From Xanthobacteraceae bacterium (GTDB taxonomy: Bacteria > Pseudomonadota > Alphaproteobacteria > Rhizobiales > Xanthobacteraceae), in assembly GCA_019746135.1 (NCBI GenBank), contig JAIESI010000075.1, forward strand, positions 1 through 55,848: 55,848 nucleotides of DNA. The letters run 5' to 3'. The translations under genes and the position numbers were made by a program. Below are positions 8,653-16,591 of the stretch, piece by piece. Positions within the stretch are counted from its first letter, which is position 1. Each line of letters begins with the position of its first letter. Below the pieces are notes generated by a model. It had not been told where the DNA came from. It ran no database searches and saw only the letters and a program-made list of their open reading frames with translations.

Positions 8653-8794
8653 CGCCCAGCCCCTTGACCTGCGGAACGCCTGTGTGCGGTGCAACGCACT
8701 GCGGGTCAAGGCGCACGGCGCAAACTCACGGTTCAGTGAGCGGAATTTCCACGACATCCAGCGTGTTATGCTCGGCAGCACCAAGGAGGGCGAC

Positions 8795-9682
8795 ATGAAC
8801 CGGAAAATCGACCAGCGCATCATCAATCTCTACGACAACTTCACCCACGGCGGCATGACCCGCCGCACGTTCCTCGACCGGCTGACCGAGCTTGCGGGAT
8901 CGGCCGCGGCCGGCGCGGCGCTGCTGCCGCTGCTGCAGAACGACTACGCCCAGGCGGCGATCATCGCCGACAACGACGCGCGGCTGGTGGCCGAGCGCGT
9001 CGCCTACGATTCACCCAAGGGCAAGATCAACGGCTACCTCACCCGCCCCAAGGCCAAGGGCAAGCGTCCGGTCGTCCTCGTCATCCACGAGAACCGCGGA
9101 CTCAACCCACACCTCGAGGACGTGGCGCGGCGCTTCGCGGTCGAAGGCTACCTTGCCTATGCGGTCGACCTGCTGTCGCTGGTCGGCGGCACGCCCGCGA
9201 GCGAGGACGCCGCGCGCGAATTGCACCCCAAGATGAATCAGGACGATGCGGTCACCGCGCTGGTTGCCGCCGTGACGTTCCTCAAGGCGCATCCGGAATC
9301 GACCGGCAAGGTCGGCGCGGTCGGCTTCTGCTTCGGCGGCCTGATGGTGAACCGGCTCGCCGCGTCGAGCCCTGAGCTCGATGCCGGCGTCGCCTATTAC
9401 GGCCGCCAGGTTCCGGCCGCGCAGGTGCCGAACATCAAGGCGGCGCTGCTGCTGCACTATGCCGAGAACGACGACGGCGTGAACACCGGCATCGCCGCCT
9501 ACGAGGAGGCGCTGAAGGCCAACAACAAGAAGTACATCAAGCACGTCTATCCGGGCACGCAGCACGCCTTCAACAACGACCTCGGCGCTGCGCGCTACAA
9601 CAAGGCCGCCGCCGATCTCGCCTGGCAGCGCACGCTGGATTTCTTCCGCGACAATCTCGGCACCGCGCCCAAGGCGGCCTGA
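8795..9682 (+). CDS. Dienelactone hydrolase family protein
   Basis: A 295-residue alpha/beta hydrolase. An excellent ribosome site (AAGGAGGG at 8783-8790) fixes ATG 8795 as the start. The catalytic triad of the family is visible: nucleophile Cys179 in GFCFGG, Asp226 in AENDDGV and His257 in GTQHAFNND. Residues about 20-58 hold MTRRTFLDRLTELAG plus a hydrophobic stretch, a Tat-type or membrane-anchor signal placed further in than usual, as in other YghX-like dienelactone hydrolases. Family members cleave dienelactone in chlorocatechol degradation, but many act on unknown esters. No chlorocatechol genes are nearby. Confidence 0.92.
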   Translation: MNRKIDQRIINLYDNFTHGGMTRRTFLDRLTELAGSAAAGAALLPLLQNDYAQAAIIADNDARLVAERVAYDSPKGKINGYLTRPKAKGKRPVVLVIHENRGLNPHLEDVARRFAVEGYLAYAVDLLSLVGGTPASEDAARELHPKMNQDDAVTALVAAVTFLKAHPESTGKVGAVGFCFGGLMVNRLAASSPELDAGVAYYGRQVPAAQVPNIKAALLLHYAENDDGVNTGIAAYEEALKANNKKYIKHVYPGTQHAFNNDLGAARYNKAAADLAWQRTLDFFRDNLGTAPKAA

Positions 9683-9721
9683 CCAGCCGGCCTGACCAAC
9701 GGACCGCGCGCCAGCCGCGCA

Positions 9722-9751
9722 GCAGCGCCGCGCTCCGGGCGGCGCTGCCTT
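9722..9751. terminator. Probable terminator between convergent genes
   Basis: GCAGCGCCGC (9722-9731) and GCGGCGCTGC (9739-9748) are perfect 10-bp inverted arms around a 7-nt loop, followed by CTTG. The hairpin lies between the stop of the dienelactone hydrolase (+) and that of the TctC protein (-). The T run is short, so efficiency is uncertain. Confidence 0.5.
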
Positions 9752-9779
9752 GTATCCGGCCACTCCACCGACCGGAGCG

Positions 9780-10850
9780 CTACTTGGTGGTGATGCGGCC
9801 GGTGTAGCTGATCAGGAAATCCTTGACCGACTGCGGCACCTTGCCGAGCGCGGCCAGCACCTCCTGGCCTTCCTCTCCGGTCACGAGCACCGGTTCGGTC
9901 TTGATGACCTTGGCGTAGTCCGCGAGGAATGCCGGGCTCCTCCACATCTCCGTGAAGGCCGAACGCAGCACCGCCACCGCTTCGCCTGCGGCGTGCGGCG
10001 GCAGGACTGCGGTCCGGAACATGGCGAGCTGCGGATCGGCGACCGCGCGCAACGCCTCGTATTCGGTGACGCCGGCGAGCGGCTTGCCCGGACGAGCGGC
10101 GGCATAGAACTCCTCGAAGGTCTGCAGGTTCGGCAGCGCCTTGGTGCGCGGATAGCGGCCGCTCTTGCGCGGCGACAATTGCCACATCGGCATCACGACG
10201 TGGCCCATGGTCGGCTCGACCGACCCGGCCCAGCCGGACAACGAGGAATTGGCCATCTGTCCGATGTTCTGGAGGATGGCGGTTTCCACGTCCTTCAGCC
10301 CGCGATAGGCGGGCACCGCCTGGTACGGGATGCCGAGCAGATCGAGCGCCAGCGCCATGTTGAGCGTGTTGGAGTTCTGCGCGTTCAGCGACAGCGCCTT
10401 GAAGCCGCTGGCCTTCATCAAATCGGCAGGATTGTCGAGGCCCGGCGGCGTATCCTTGCGCATGTAAACGACCAGCGGGCTCTCCACGCCGGCAATCAGC
10501 GTGAAATCGGAATAGCGCGTCTTCATCGCCGAATTGCCGAGCAGCTGGTCGTTCACCGCCAGCGTGAAGAACCCGATGGTCTCACCGTTCGGGGCGGCTT
10601 CACCAAGCTGGTTGCTGCCGATCAGGCCGCCCGCGCCGCCGGCGTTCTTCACCACCATCGTGGGATTGCCGGGAATGTGATTGGGGAGGTGAAGCGCAAC
10701 GATGCGCGCTTCGACGTCCGTCGGTCCGCCTGCCGGATAGTTGACGATCACCGTGATCGTCTTGCCCTTGTAAAACTGGGCTTGAGCCTCTTTCGACACC
10801 ACGGCAGCAAGGATCATCAGTCCAACAGCGACCAGGCGCAGATGGATCAT
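9780..10850 (-). CDS. Tripartite tricarboxylate transporter receptor (TctC/Bug family)
   Basis: A 356-residue extracytoplasmic receptor with a signal peptide (1-24, ending EAQAQ). The mature start FYKGKTITVIVNYPAGGPTDVEAR and the later VVKNAGGAGGLIGSNQL match the ligand-pocket loops of Bug proteins. These bind carboxylates and related small molecules for TctAB permeases. No tctA or tctB is nearby, so this is an orphan receptor, which is common in this order. ATG 10850 has GGGAGG-rich sequence just upstream. It is downstream of the crotonase/acyl-CoA dehydrogenase/ligase genes on the same strand (53-bp gap) and may deliver their substrate. Confidence 0.92.
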   Translation of the reverse strand: MIHLRLVAVGLMILAAVVSKEAQAQFYKGKTITVIVNYPAGGPTDVEARIVALHLPNHIPGNPTMVVKNAGGAGGLIGSNQLGEAAPNGETIGFFTLAVNDQLLGNSAMKTRYSDFTLIAGVESPLVVYMRKDTPPGLDNPADLMKASGFKALSLNAQNSNTLNMALALDLLGIPYQAVPAYRGLKDVETAILQNIGQMANSSLSGWAGSVEPTMGHVVMPMWQLSPRKSGRYPRTKALPNLQTFEEFYAAARPGKPLAGVTEYEALRAVADPQLAMFRTAVLPPHAAGEAVAVLRSAFTEMWRSPAFLADYAKVIKTEPVLVTGEEGQEVLAALGKVPQSVKDFLISYTGRITTK

Positions 10851-10903
10851 CTCCCGTCCTCCCGTCATGCGCGGCGCGTTTGTCGCGCTCGCGTCGTGCA
10901 AAG

Positions 10904-11767
10904 CTATTTCTTGGCAGCCGAACTCCGTTGGTCTGTCAGCAGCGTGCCGAGCTTGAACGGTTCGAAGGTCGGCTTGTACGACTTCTCGTCGAGGAATTGC
11001 CGCAGACCCGTGTTGTAGGAATCTTCCTTGTCCGCGACCTTGATGGCCTGGCCCTTGGCCGCGAGATAGTCGTAGGCCTGCGGCACATCCATGGTGCGCA
11101 CCTGCCGGACCGCATGCTTGGTGGCGCGCAGCACCGCCGGGCTCTTCTTCATCAGCCGCTCGGCCAGATCGGTGACGGCGTCCTCGAGCTTTGCCGCCGG
11201 CACCGCATAGTTGATCAGCCCGATGCGGGCGGCCTCCTTGCCGTCGAACGGATCGCCGAGACACGCATAGTAGAGCGCATGGCGCGGCAGCAGCGCGTCG
11301 GCGATGCACTTCGAGACCAGCGCACCCGGCAGAATGCCCCAGTTGACCTCGGACAGGGAGAACGTCGCGTCCTCCGCGGCGATCGCGAAGTCGCAGCCGA
11401 GCAATTGCATGAAGGCGCCGCCGACGCAGAAGCCGTGCACCATCGCGATCGTCGGTTTGTCGTAGGTGTAGAGCCGCTCCCAACGCCAGCGGTTGGCCGC
11501 GGCGGCGGCCTTTTTGCGCTCGCCGGGATTCTTCTCGAGCTCCCGGAAGAACTTCTTGAGGTCCTGACCCGCGCTGAAGTTTCCGCCTTCGCCGCTGACC
11601 ACCACGACCCTGACGTCATCATCGACCTCGAGGCGCGCCAACGCGTCGTCCATATCGTAGTGAAGCTGCGGCGCCATCGCATTGCGCTTGTCGGGGCGAT
11701 TCAGGAACGCCCAGGCGATGCCGTCGCGGATACGCACGTTCACAAACTCGTACTTGTACTCGGCCAT
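10904..11767 (-). CDS. Crotonase, HCHL-like with altered active site
   Basis: A 287-residue enoyl-CoA hydratase/isomerase-fold protein. ATG 11767 has GGGAGGAAG upstream. It resembles bacterial hydroxycinnamoyl-CoA hydratase-lyase (HCHL, the feruloyl-CoA to vanillin enzyme) over the full length: LNRPDKRNAM, YDKPTIAMVHGFCVGG, LSEVNWGILPGALVSK and QFLDEKSYKP. The catalytic Glu of HCHL (Glu143) is kept as Glu140. Three other residues important in HCHL (Met70, Ser123, Tyr239 from my recall of the Pseudomonas enzyme) read Gln68, Met120 and Ala236. The reaction is therefore probably a different hydration, isomerisation or C-C cleavage of an acyl-CoA. It is followed by tctC and preceded by acyl-CoA dehydrogenase and acyl-CoA synthetase genes. 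Confidence 0.9.
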   Translation of the reverse strand: MAEYKYEFVNVRIRDGIAWAFLNRPDKRNAMAPQLHYDMDDALARLEVDDDVRVVVVSGEGGNFSAGQDLKKFFRELEKNPGERKKAAAAANRWRWERLYTYDKPTIAMVHGFCVGGAFMQLLGCDFAIAAEDATFSLSEVNWGILPGALVSKCIADALLPRHALYYACLGDPFDGKEAARIGLINYAVPAAKLEDAVTDLAERLMKKSPAVLRATKHAVRQVRTMDVPQAYDYLAAKGQAIKVADKEDSYNTGLRQFLDEKSYKPTFEPFKLGTLLTDQRSSAAKK

Positions 11768-11832
11768 TTCGGTCTTCCTCCCAATTGCAACATTGGAACA
11801 TGGCCCGCAGGCGATGCGCCTGCGGCATGGTG

Positions 11833-11917
11833 CTCCTTCGTTTGCGCTTGTCCTTCTCGGAAAACCGGTACCCACCCCGGATCAAGTCCGGGGCAGGCTT
11901 TTCCGGGACATGCGCTA
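11833..11917. repeat. Intergenic palindrome, family A copy 1, with nested hairpin
   Basis: The core arms are GCGCTTGTCC...CGGAAAA and TTTTCC-GGGACATGCGC, ending at the TAG stop of the acyl-CoA dehydrogenase (minus strand, 11917-11915). The loop contains a second perfect palindrome, CCCCGGA (11875-11881) with TCCGGGG (11887-11893). The distal flank (minus strand CAAACGAAGGAG) is shared with the copies at 48979 and 52297. Elements of this kind are scattered through Hyphomicrobiales genomes. Confidence 0.75.
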
Positions 11918-13096
11918 GCCGTACGTCCGCAACACATGGCGGGCGAGCGTCATCTTCAGAATCTCGATCGGGCCTTCGGTGATCATCATGCTGCGCTGGT
12001 CGCGCCAGAATTTCTCGATCGGCAGATCGGTGGCGAGCCCCATGCCGCCATGGATCTCCATGCAGCGGTCCGCCGCGTGGAACGATTGCGTGTCGCCGAA
12101 CATCTTGGCCATGTAGGCCTCGGTGCGGATGTCCCGGCCCTGGTCGTATTTCCAGGCCGCGTCGTAAACCATCAGCCGAAGCTGGTGCATCTCCATGAAG
12201 CTGTCCGCCAGCATCCACTGCACCGCCTGACGCTCGGCCAGCGGCTGGCCGAACGTGACGCGCTGCTTGGCATAGCCGGTGCCGAGCTCGACACAGCGCT
12301 CGATCACGCCGATGCTGCGCGCGCCGTGGCGGATGCGGCCGACGTTGAGCCAGTGCTGGGCATGGCGAAAGCCATCGCCCTCCTCGCCGATGCGATCTGC
12401 GACCGGCACCCGGACGTTCTCGAATGCGATTTCCCACGGCCGGTCGTCGACGACGAGCTCCTGCGCGCGCAGCAGCCGCACGCCCGGCGCTTTCATGTCG
12501 ACGATGAAGGCGGTGATGCCGCCGCGCGAGCCCTTGGCGCGGTCGGTGGCGGTAATGACCTGGGCGTAGTCCGCCTCGTCCGCCCCGGTGATGAACCGCT
12601 TCGTGCCGTTGATGACGTAGTGATCGCCGTCACGCACCGCGGTCGTTCGCATGCTGCCCGGATCGCCGCCGGCATCCGGCTCGGTCTGGGCCAGGCACCA
12701 CTTGAGCTTTCCCTCGATCGTCGGCAGCAGGTACCTATTCTTCTGCGCGTCGTTCAGATGGTAGAGGATCGGGCTGACGTTCGGCCCGAACACCTCGCCG
12801 CCGCGGGACGGCAGCGCGATGCTGCGGCCAAGCTCCGCCCATACGGTGACTTTCGCAACCAGGCCCATGCCGAGCCCGCCGTACTCCTGCGGCACGTCAT
12901 ATCCGGAAAGGCCGAGCTCGCCCGCTTTCGCCGTCAGCCGTGCGCGAACCTCCGGCTTCAGCTTGTGGCCGTCGCGGCAGGTGCGTTCGATCGGAATGAG
13001 CTCCCGATCGACAAACCTGCGAACCGTGTCCCTGAGCATCCGGATTTCTTCCGGCAGCTCGAAATTCAGGGCACCCGCAACCGGTCCTGCGTTCAT
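11915..13096 (-). CDS. Acyl-CoA dehydrogenase
   Basis: A 393-residue flavoprotein of normal length for the family, which introduces a 2,3 double bond into acyl-CoA and passes electrons to ETF. The order is N-terminal helical domain, FAD/substrate loop CLAQTEPDAGGDPGSM (about 133-148), middle beta domain with GTKRFITGADEADYAQV, and C-terminal helices with MEIHGGMGLATDLPIEKFWRD. The catalytic base is predicted as Glu374 in TEGPIEI, the position used in medium-chain enzymes. It starts 3 bp after the stop of the acyl-CoA synthetase gene, so the two form an operon. Its stop codon abuts palindrome A copy 1. The substrate chain is unknown. Confidence 0.94.
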   Translation of the reverse strand: MNAGPVAGALNFELPEEIRMLRDTVRRFVDRELIPIERTCRDGHKLKPEVRARLTAKAGELGLSGYDVPQEYGGLGMGLVAKVTVWAELGRSIALPSRGGEVFGPNVSPILYHLNDAQKNRYLLPTIEGKLKWCLAQTEPDAGGDPGSMRTTAVRDGDHYVINGTKRFITGADEADYAQVITATDRAKGSRGGITAFIVDMKAPGVRLLRAQELVVDDRPWEIAFENVRVPVADRIGEEGDGFRHAQHWLNVGRIRHGARSIGVIERCVELGTGYAKQRVTFGQPLAERQAVQWMLADSFMEMHQLRLMVYDAAWKYDQGRDIRTEAYMAKMFGDTQSFHAADRCMEIHGGMGLATDLPIEKFWRDQRSMMITEGPIEILKMTLARHVLRTYG

Positions 13097-13099
13097 GGC

Positions 13100-15190
13100 T
13101 CAGGCCTCCCGCGCGCGGCGGACCATGCGAACATCAACGGCCCGCACACCCTCACCTTTGCCGAGGACCATGACGGGATTGACCTCGAGGTCCGACAGCC
13201 AGGGCCGGTGATCGGCAAACAGGCCGGACAGGCCGGTCATGGCGCGGATCAGCGCGTCGACATCGCGCCCCGGCCGGCCGCGGAACGGACCCAGCAGCGC
13301 CGCGCCGCGCAACGACTGGATCATCTCGCGGGCGGTGTCTTCGCCCACAGGCAACAGGCGGATCGCCACGTCGCGCATCGCCTCCACCAGCACGCCGCCC
13401 AGGCCGACCAGCATGAACGGCCCGAACTGCGGGTCCTGGCGGACACCGAGGATGACCTCGACGCCGTCGACCATCTCCTGCACGAGAAAGCCGTCGATCC
13501 GCGCCTGCCGGTCATGCGTCCTCAATCGTTCGCTCATCGCGTCGGCAGCGGCGCGGACGGCCGCAGCATCGCGGAGCCCAAGTGCGACGCCGCCCACTTC
13601 GGTCTTGTGGCTGGCATCCGGCGAGACGATCTTCAGTGCGATCGGAAAGCCGATGCGCTCGGCCTCGGCAGCCGCCTGCTCCGGCGTTGCGGCCGTCGCA
13701 CTCCTCGGCAATGTCAGGTGGTGCGACGCCAACAGCCTCTCGAATGCCGCGCCCTCGAGATGGGAAATGTCGCCGCGGGGCTCGGGCAAGGCCATGGCCC
13801 CTCGTCGCTGGCTTGCGGCGTAGCGCACCAGGTTCTGCAGTGCACGAACCGTTTCCGGCAGCCCGTGGATGAAAGGAACCCCGCTCTCGGTCTGGTATTT
13901 CCGGCTGACCTCGGTCGTGTTCTGCGCGATGCGTCCAAAAGCCAGCACCGGCTTGTCGGTGGAGACGAATACGTCGCGCAGCGGCGCCGGATTGTAGGGA
14001 TCCGCCGCCTCGGTCGGCACCAGCGCCTGGACCGTGACGAGATCGACGGTCGGATCGGCGCAGACCACCTTGCAGATTTCGGCGAACTTTGCCGCCTGCA
14101 CGCCGACCGCAGGGCCGACGTCCAAGGGATTCTCGCCCGGCAGGCCCGGATCGATCATGGCCGGGAGCTTTTCCCGCGTCTCGGCGGTGAGCGGCGCCAT
14201 CTCCGCCCCCTCATCGCTCGCATAGTCGAGCACCAGTCCCTTGGCTCCGCCCGAATAGCAGACCATGGCGATGCGCGGGCCGTTCGGCAGGCGGCCCTGG
14301 TTGAGCGCGAGGCAGGTCTCCATCAGATCGTCGAGCGACGGGCAGCGCAGGATTCCATACTTGCGGCAGACCGCATCGAACACCGCGTCGTCGCTGGCAA
14401 TCGCGCCGGTGTGGCTTGCGGTTGCGGCCTTGCCGCGTTCGCTGCGCCCGACCTTGACCAGAGCGATCGGCTTGCCGGCGGCAAGCGCCTTTTCCGCCGC
14501 GGCCATGAAGGCTGCCGGACGCCGGACGCCTTCCACCAGGCAGGCGATGATCCTGGTGTGCTCGTCTTCAACGAGGAAGTTGATGTAGTCGGCGAGATCG
14601 AGATCGAGCTCGTTGCCGCTCGAGATCGCATAGGAAAAGTCGAGGCCGCGCAGCGCCGCCTGCTGCAGCCAGAATTGAAACGTGCCGCCGGACTGAAATA
14701 CCACGCCGACCGGGCCGGCCATCAGCGACCGCACGCGCTTGGCGGGATAGAGCAGCAGCTTTTCACGCAGCGCCACCGCGCCCATGCAGTTCGGGCCCGA
14801 AATCCGCAAACCGTACTTGTCCGACAGCTTCAACAAGGCATCGGCGCGGCTTCTTCCGGCAACATCGCCCCCCTCGCCAAACTGCGCCGCATAGATCAAC
14901 GCGCACTTCAGGCCGTGTTCGGCAGCCTCGGCCAATGTGTCCGGGATGCCGACGGAGGGAATGACGGTCAGCGCAAGGTCGACGGGTTCGCCAATGGCCG
15001 CAAAATTGGGATAGACCTTGCGGCCCCAGACCTCCTGCCGCTTCGGATTGACGAGATAAAGCTTGGCCGGAAATCCGCAGTGTTCCAGGTTGTTGTAGAT
15101 TTCCTGAGCCCAGCCGCCTCGACTTGAATCCGACGCTCCGATGATGGCGATGGATTTGGCCCGGAGAAGATTCTCAACCGTTCGGAACAC
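13100..15190 (-). CDS. Acyl-CoA synthetase, ADP-forming (acetate-CoA ligase family)
   Basis: A 696-residue fused enzyme. An N-terminal CoA-binding Rossmann domain (about 7-130, IAIIGASDSSRGGW) is followed by two succinyl-CoA-synthetase-like domains with the phosphorylatable His260 in TASHTGAIASD. A C-terminal ATP-grasp domain covers about 470-690 (FPIALKIVSPDASHKTEVGGVALGL, DGVEVILGVRQDPQFGPFMLVGLGG). Such enzymes make acyl-CoA from an acid, ATP and CoA with ADP as product, or run in reverse. It starts with GTG at 15190. Together with the acyl-CoA dehydrogenase and crotonase it forms a complete activation-oxidation-hydration set for some organic acid, probably one brought in by the neighbouring receptors. 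Confidence 0.93.
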   Translation of the reverse strand: MFRTVENLLRAKSIAIIGASDSSRGGWAQEIYNNLEHCGFPAKLYLVNPKRQEVWGRKVYPNFAAIGEPVDLALTVIPSVGIPDTLAEAAEHGLKCALIYAAQFGEGGDVAGRSRADALLKLSDKYGLRISGPNCMGAVALREKLLLYPAKRVRSLMAGPVGVVFQSGGTFQFWLQQAALRGLDFSYAISSGNELDLDLADYINFLVEDEHTRIIACLVEGVRRPAAFMAAAEKALAAGKPIALVKVGRSERGKAATASHTGAIASDDAVFDAVCRKYGILRCPSLDDLMETCLALNQGRLPNGPRIAMVCYSGGAKGLVLDYASDEGAEMAPLTAETREKLPAMIDPGLPGENPLDVGPAVGVQAAKFAEICKVVCADPTVDLVTVQALVPTEAADPYNPAPLRDVFVSTDKPVLAFGRIAQNTTEVSRKYQTESGVPFIHGLPETVRALQNLVRYAASQRRGAMALPEPRGDISHLEGAAFERLLASHHLTLPRSATAATPEQAAAEAERIGFPIALKIVSPDASHKTEVGGVALGLRDAAAVRAAADAMSERLRTHDRQARIDGFLVQEMVDGVEVILGVRQDPQFGPFMLVGLGGVLVEAMRDVAIRLLPVGEDTAREMIQSLRGAALLGPFRGRPGRDVDALIRAMTGLSGLFADHRPWLSDLEVNPVMVLGKGEGVRAVDVRMVRRAREA

Positions 15191-15326
15191 GCGCTTTTAC
15201 CCGCCTGTCAGCCTATCGGACGAATTCTCAGTTGTTGAGCATGATCGAAACCGGTCCCGCCGCCAAGGCACCCGATGCAACCCGGCTGTGCGCGGGCCGC
15301 TGGACCCGCAGCCGTACCCTGGTGCC

Positions 15327-16445
15327 CTAGCCGAAGAAATGCCGGTAGGCCGCGGCAAGCTCCGTCGAGCCGAGCTCGTTGGCCTCGAGATAAGGCTGCG
15401 TGCGCTGCACCCAGGCCTTCTGCGACGCGATCACCTTGGCGAAAAACTTATCCTTTGAATGGTCGGCGATCAGTTTGTCCCAGACCTTCAGTTGCGCCTG
15501 CAGCACGCCGGGACCGGTCTTCACGATCTGAACCTTGCGCTTTTGGATCTCCGCAAAATCCTTGCTGTAGCGCGCCTGGCCGCTCCAGGAATGCTCGCTC
15601 GACGCCGAAAACGCCGCGTGCCTCAAGATCATCTTGAGCTCGCCGGGCAGCGCGTCGAACCGCGCCTTGTTGAAGATCACCTCCAGCGCCTCGGCCTGCC
15701 GGTGATGGCTTCCCAGCATGTAGAAGCCGGCAACGCCGGGAATTCCGAGCTGAAGATCGGTCGCGGGGTTGTTCGCCTCCGTCGCATCGAGCAGGTCGCG
15801 CTCCATGACCGGCACGATCTCGCTGTTGGGCAGGCTCACCACCCGCACGCCGAGCGCCGCAAACATCTCGCCGGCGAGACCGGCGGTCCGAAAGCGCATT
15901 CCCTTGAAGTCGTCGGCGCTCTTGATCTCCTTCTTGAACCAGCCGAGCGGCTGCGGCGGCATCGGGCAATACAGCAGGCCGGTGAGATTGACCTTCAGGA
16001 TGTCGTTGATCAGCTCCTGATAAAGCGCTTCGCCGCCGCCGTTGTAGAACCAGGCGAGAAAGCCCTGGGAATCCCAGCCGAACGATGGCGGGGCGCCGAA
16101 CAGCGCAAAGGCCTTGTGCTTGTTGGACCAGAGCGTGGCAATGCCGTGCCCGCCGTGCAGGATGCCGGCGTGCACCGCATCCGCCATCTGCAGCGTCGGC
16201 ACGACCGCGCCGGCCGCGACCACGTCGATCTTGAGCCGGTTCGCGGTCATCACGCCGACCCGTCGCGCATAGTCGACGGCCACCTCGTGCAGCACGTCGC
16301 GCGCGGGCCACGCGCTCTGCATTCGCCAGCTGATGGCCTGGGCGCGGGACACCTGCGGCATGGCGACGGTCGCCGCACCGGCCGCACCCGCAAGCAGGAA
16401 GCGCCTGCGCGCGAACCTCGCCGGGGCATCCGTCCGCTTCGCCAT
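15327..16445 (-). CDS. TRAP substrate-binding protein, second receptor of system 2
   Basis: A 372-residue periplasmic receptor with a Tat-like signal (MAKRTDAPARFARRRFLLAGAAG, cleavage near SRAQA). ATG 16445 has AGGAAGG about 10 bases upstream. It shows the TakP-type pattern AVVPTLQMADAVHAGILHGGHG, PMPPQPLGWFKKEI, KGMRFRTAGLAGEMFAALGV and ends with a short helical tail. It is clearly paralogous to the receptor at 19095-20234. It is separated from the permease genes upstream by a good terminator (16538-16567), so it has its own transcript. It may be an alternative receptor for the same permease pair. Confidence 0.92.
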   Translation of the reverse strand: MAKRTDAPARFARRRFLLAGAAGAATVAMPQVSRAQAISWRMQSAWPARDVLHEVAVDYARRVGVMTANRLKIDVVAAGAVVPTLQMADAVHAGILHGGHGIATLWSNKHKAFALFGAPPSFGWDSQGFLAWFYNGGGEALYQELINDILKVNLTGLLYCPMPPQPLGWFKKEIKSADDFKGMRFRTAGLAGEMFAALGVRVVSLPNSEIVPVMERDLLDATEANNPATDLQLGIPGVAGFYMLGSHHRQAEALEVIFNKARFDALPGELKMILRHAAFSASSEHSWSGQARYSKDFAEIQKRKVQIVKTGPGVLQAQLKVWDKLIADHSKDKFFAKVIASQKAWVQRTQPYLEANELGSTELAAAYRHFFG

Positions 16446-16537
16446 CGGGCCTGCCTTCCTGGTCCGGCCGGGCAAAATCACCCGCCGCCACGGTGATTCG
16501 CGACCGCTTTCAATTTAGCAATTTTCCACGACCAGAC

Positions 16538-16567
16538 GAAAAACGGCGGGACTTGAGCCCGCCGTTT
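16538..16567 (-). terminator. Rho-independent terminator of TRAP operon 2
   Basis: Read on the minus strand, AAACGGCGGG (16567-16558) pairs with CCCGCCGTTT (16550-16541) around a 7-nt loop and the run continues TTT CG. It sits 24 nt after the large-permease stop codon and ahead of the separate receptor gene. Confidence 0.8.
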
Positions 16568-16591
16568 CGCCTTGCCAGGAAGCCGGCCCGC

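Noticed and set aside
10880..15127. A very long plus-strand open frame (1415 codons) over the crotonase, acyl-CoA dehydrogenase and ligase genes
   Set aside because: Composition is Arg/His/Asp/Ala-rich without domain motifs. The minus-strand frames contain clear enzyme signatures, so this is the antisense of GC-rich codons.
15236..15262. A fourth family A palindrome (GAGCATGATC...AAACCGGT)
   Set aside because: Only one half-like segment is visible and there is no matching second arm, so it is at best a decayed remnant.
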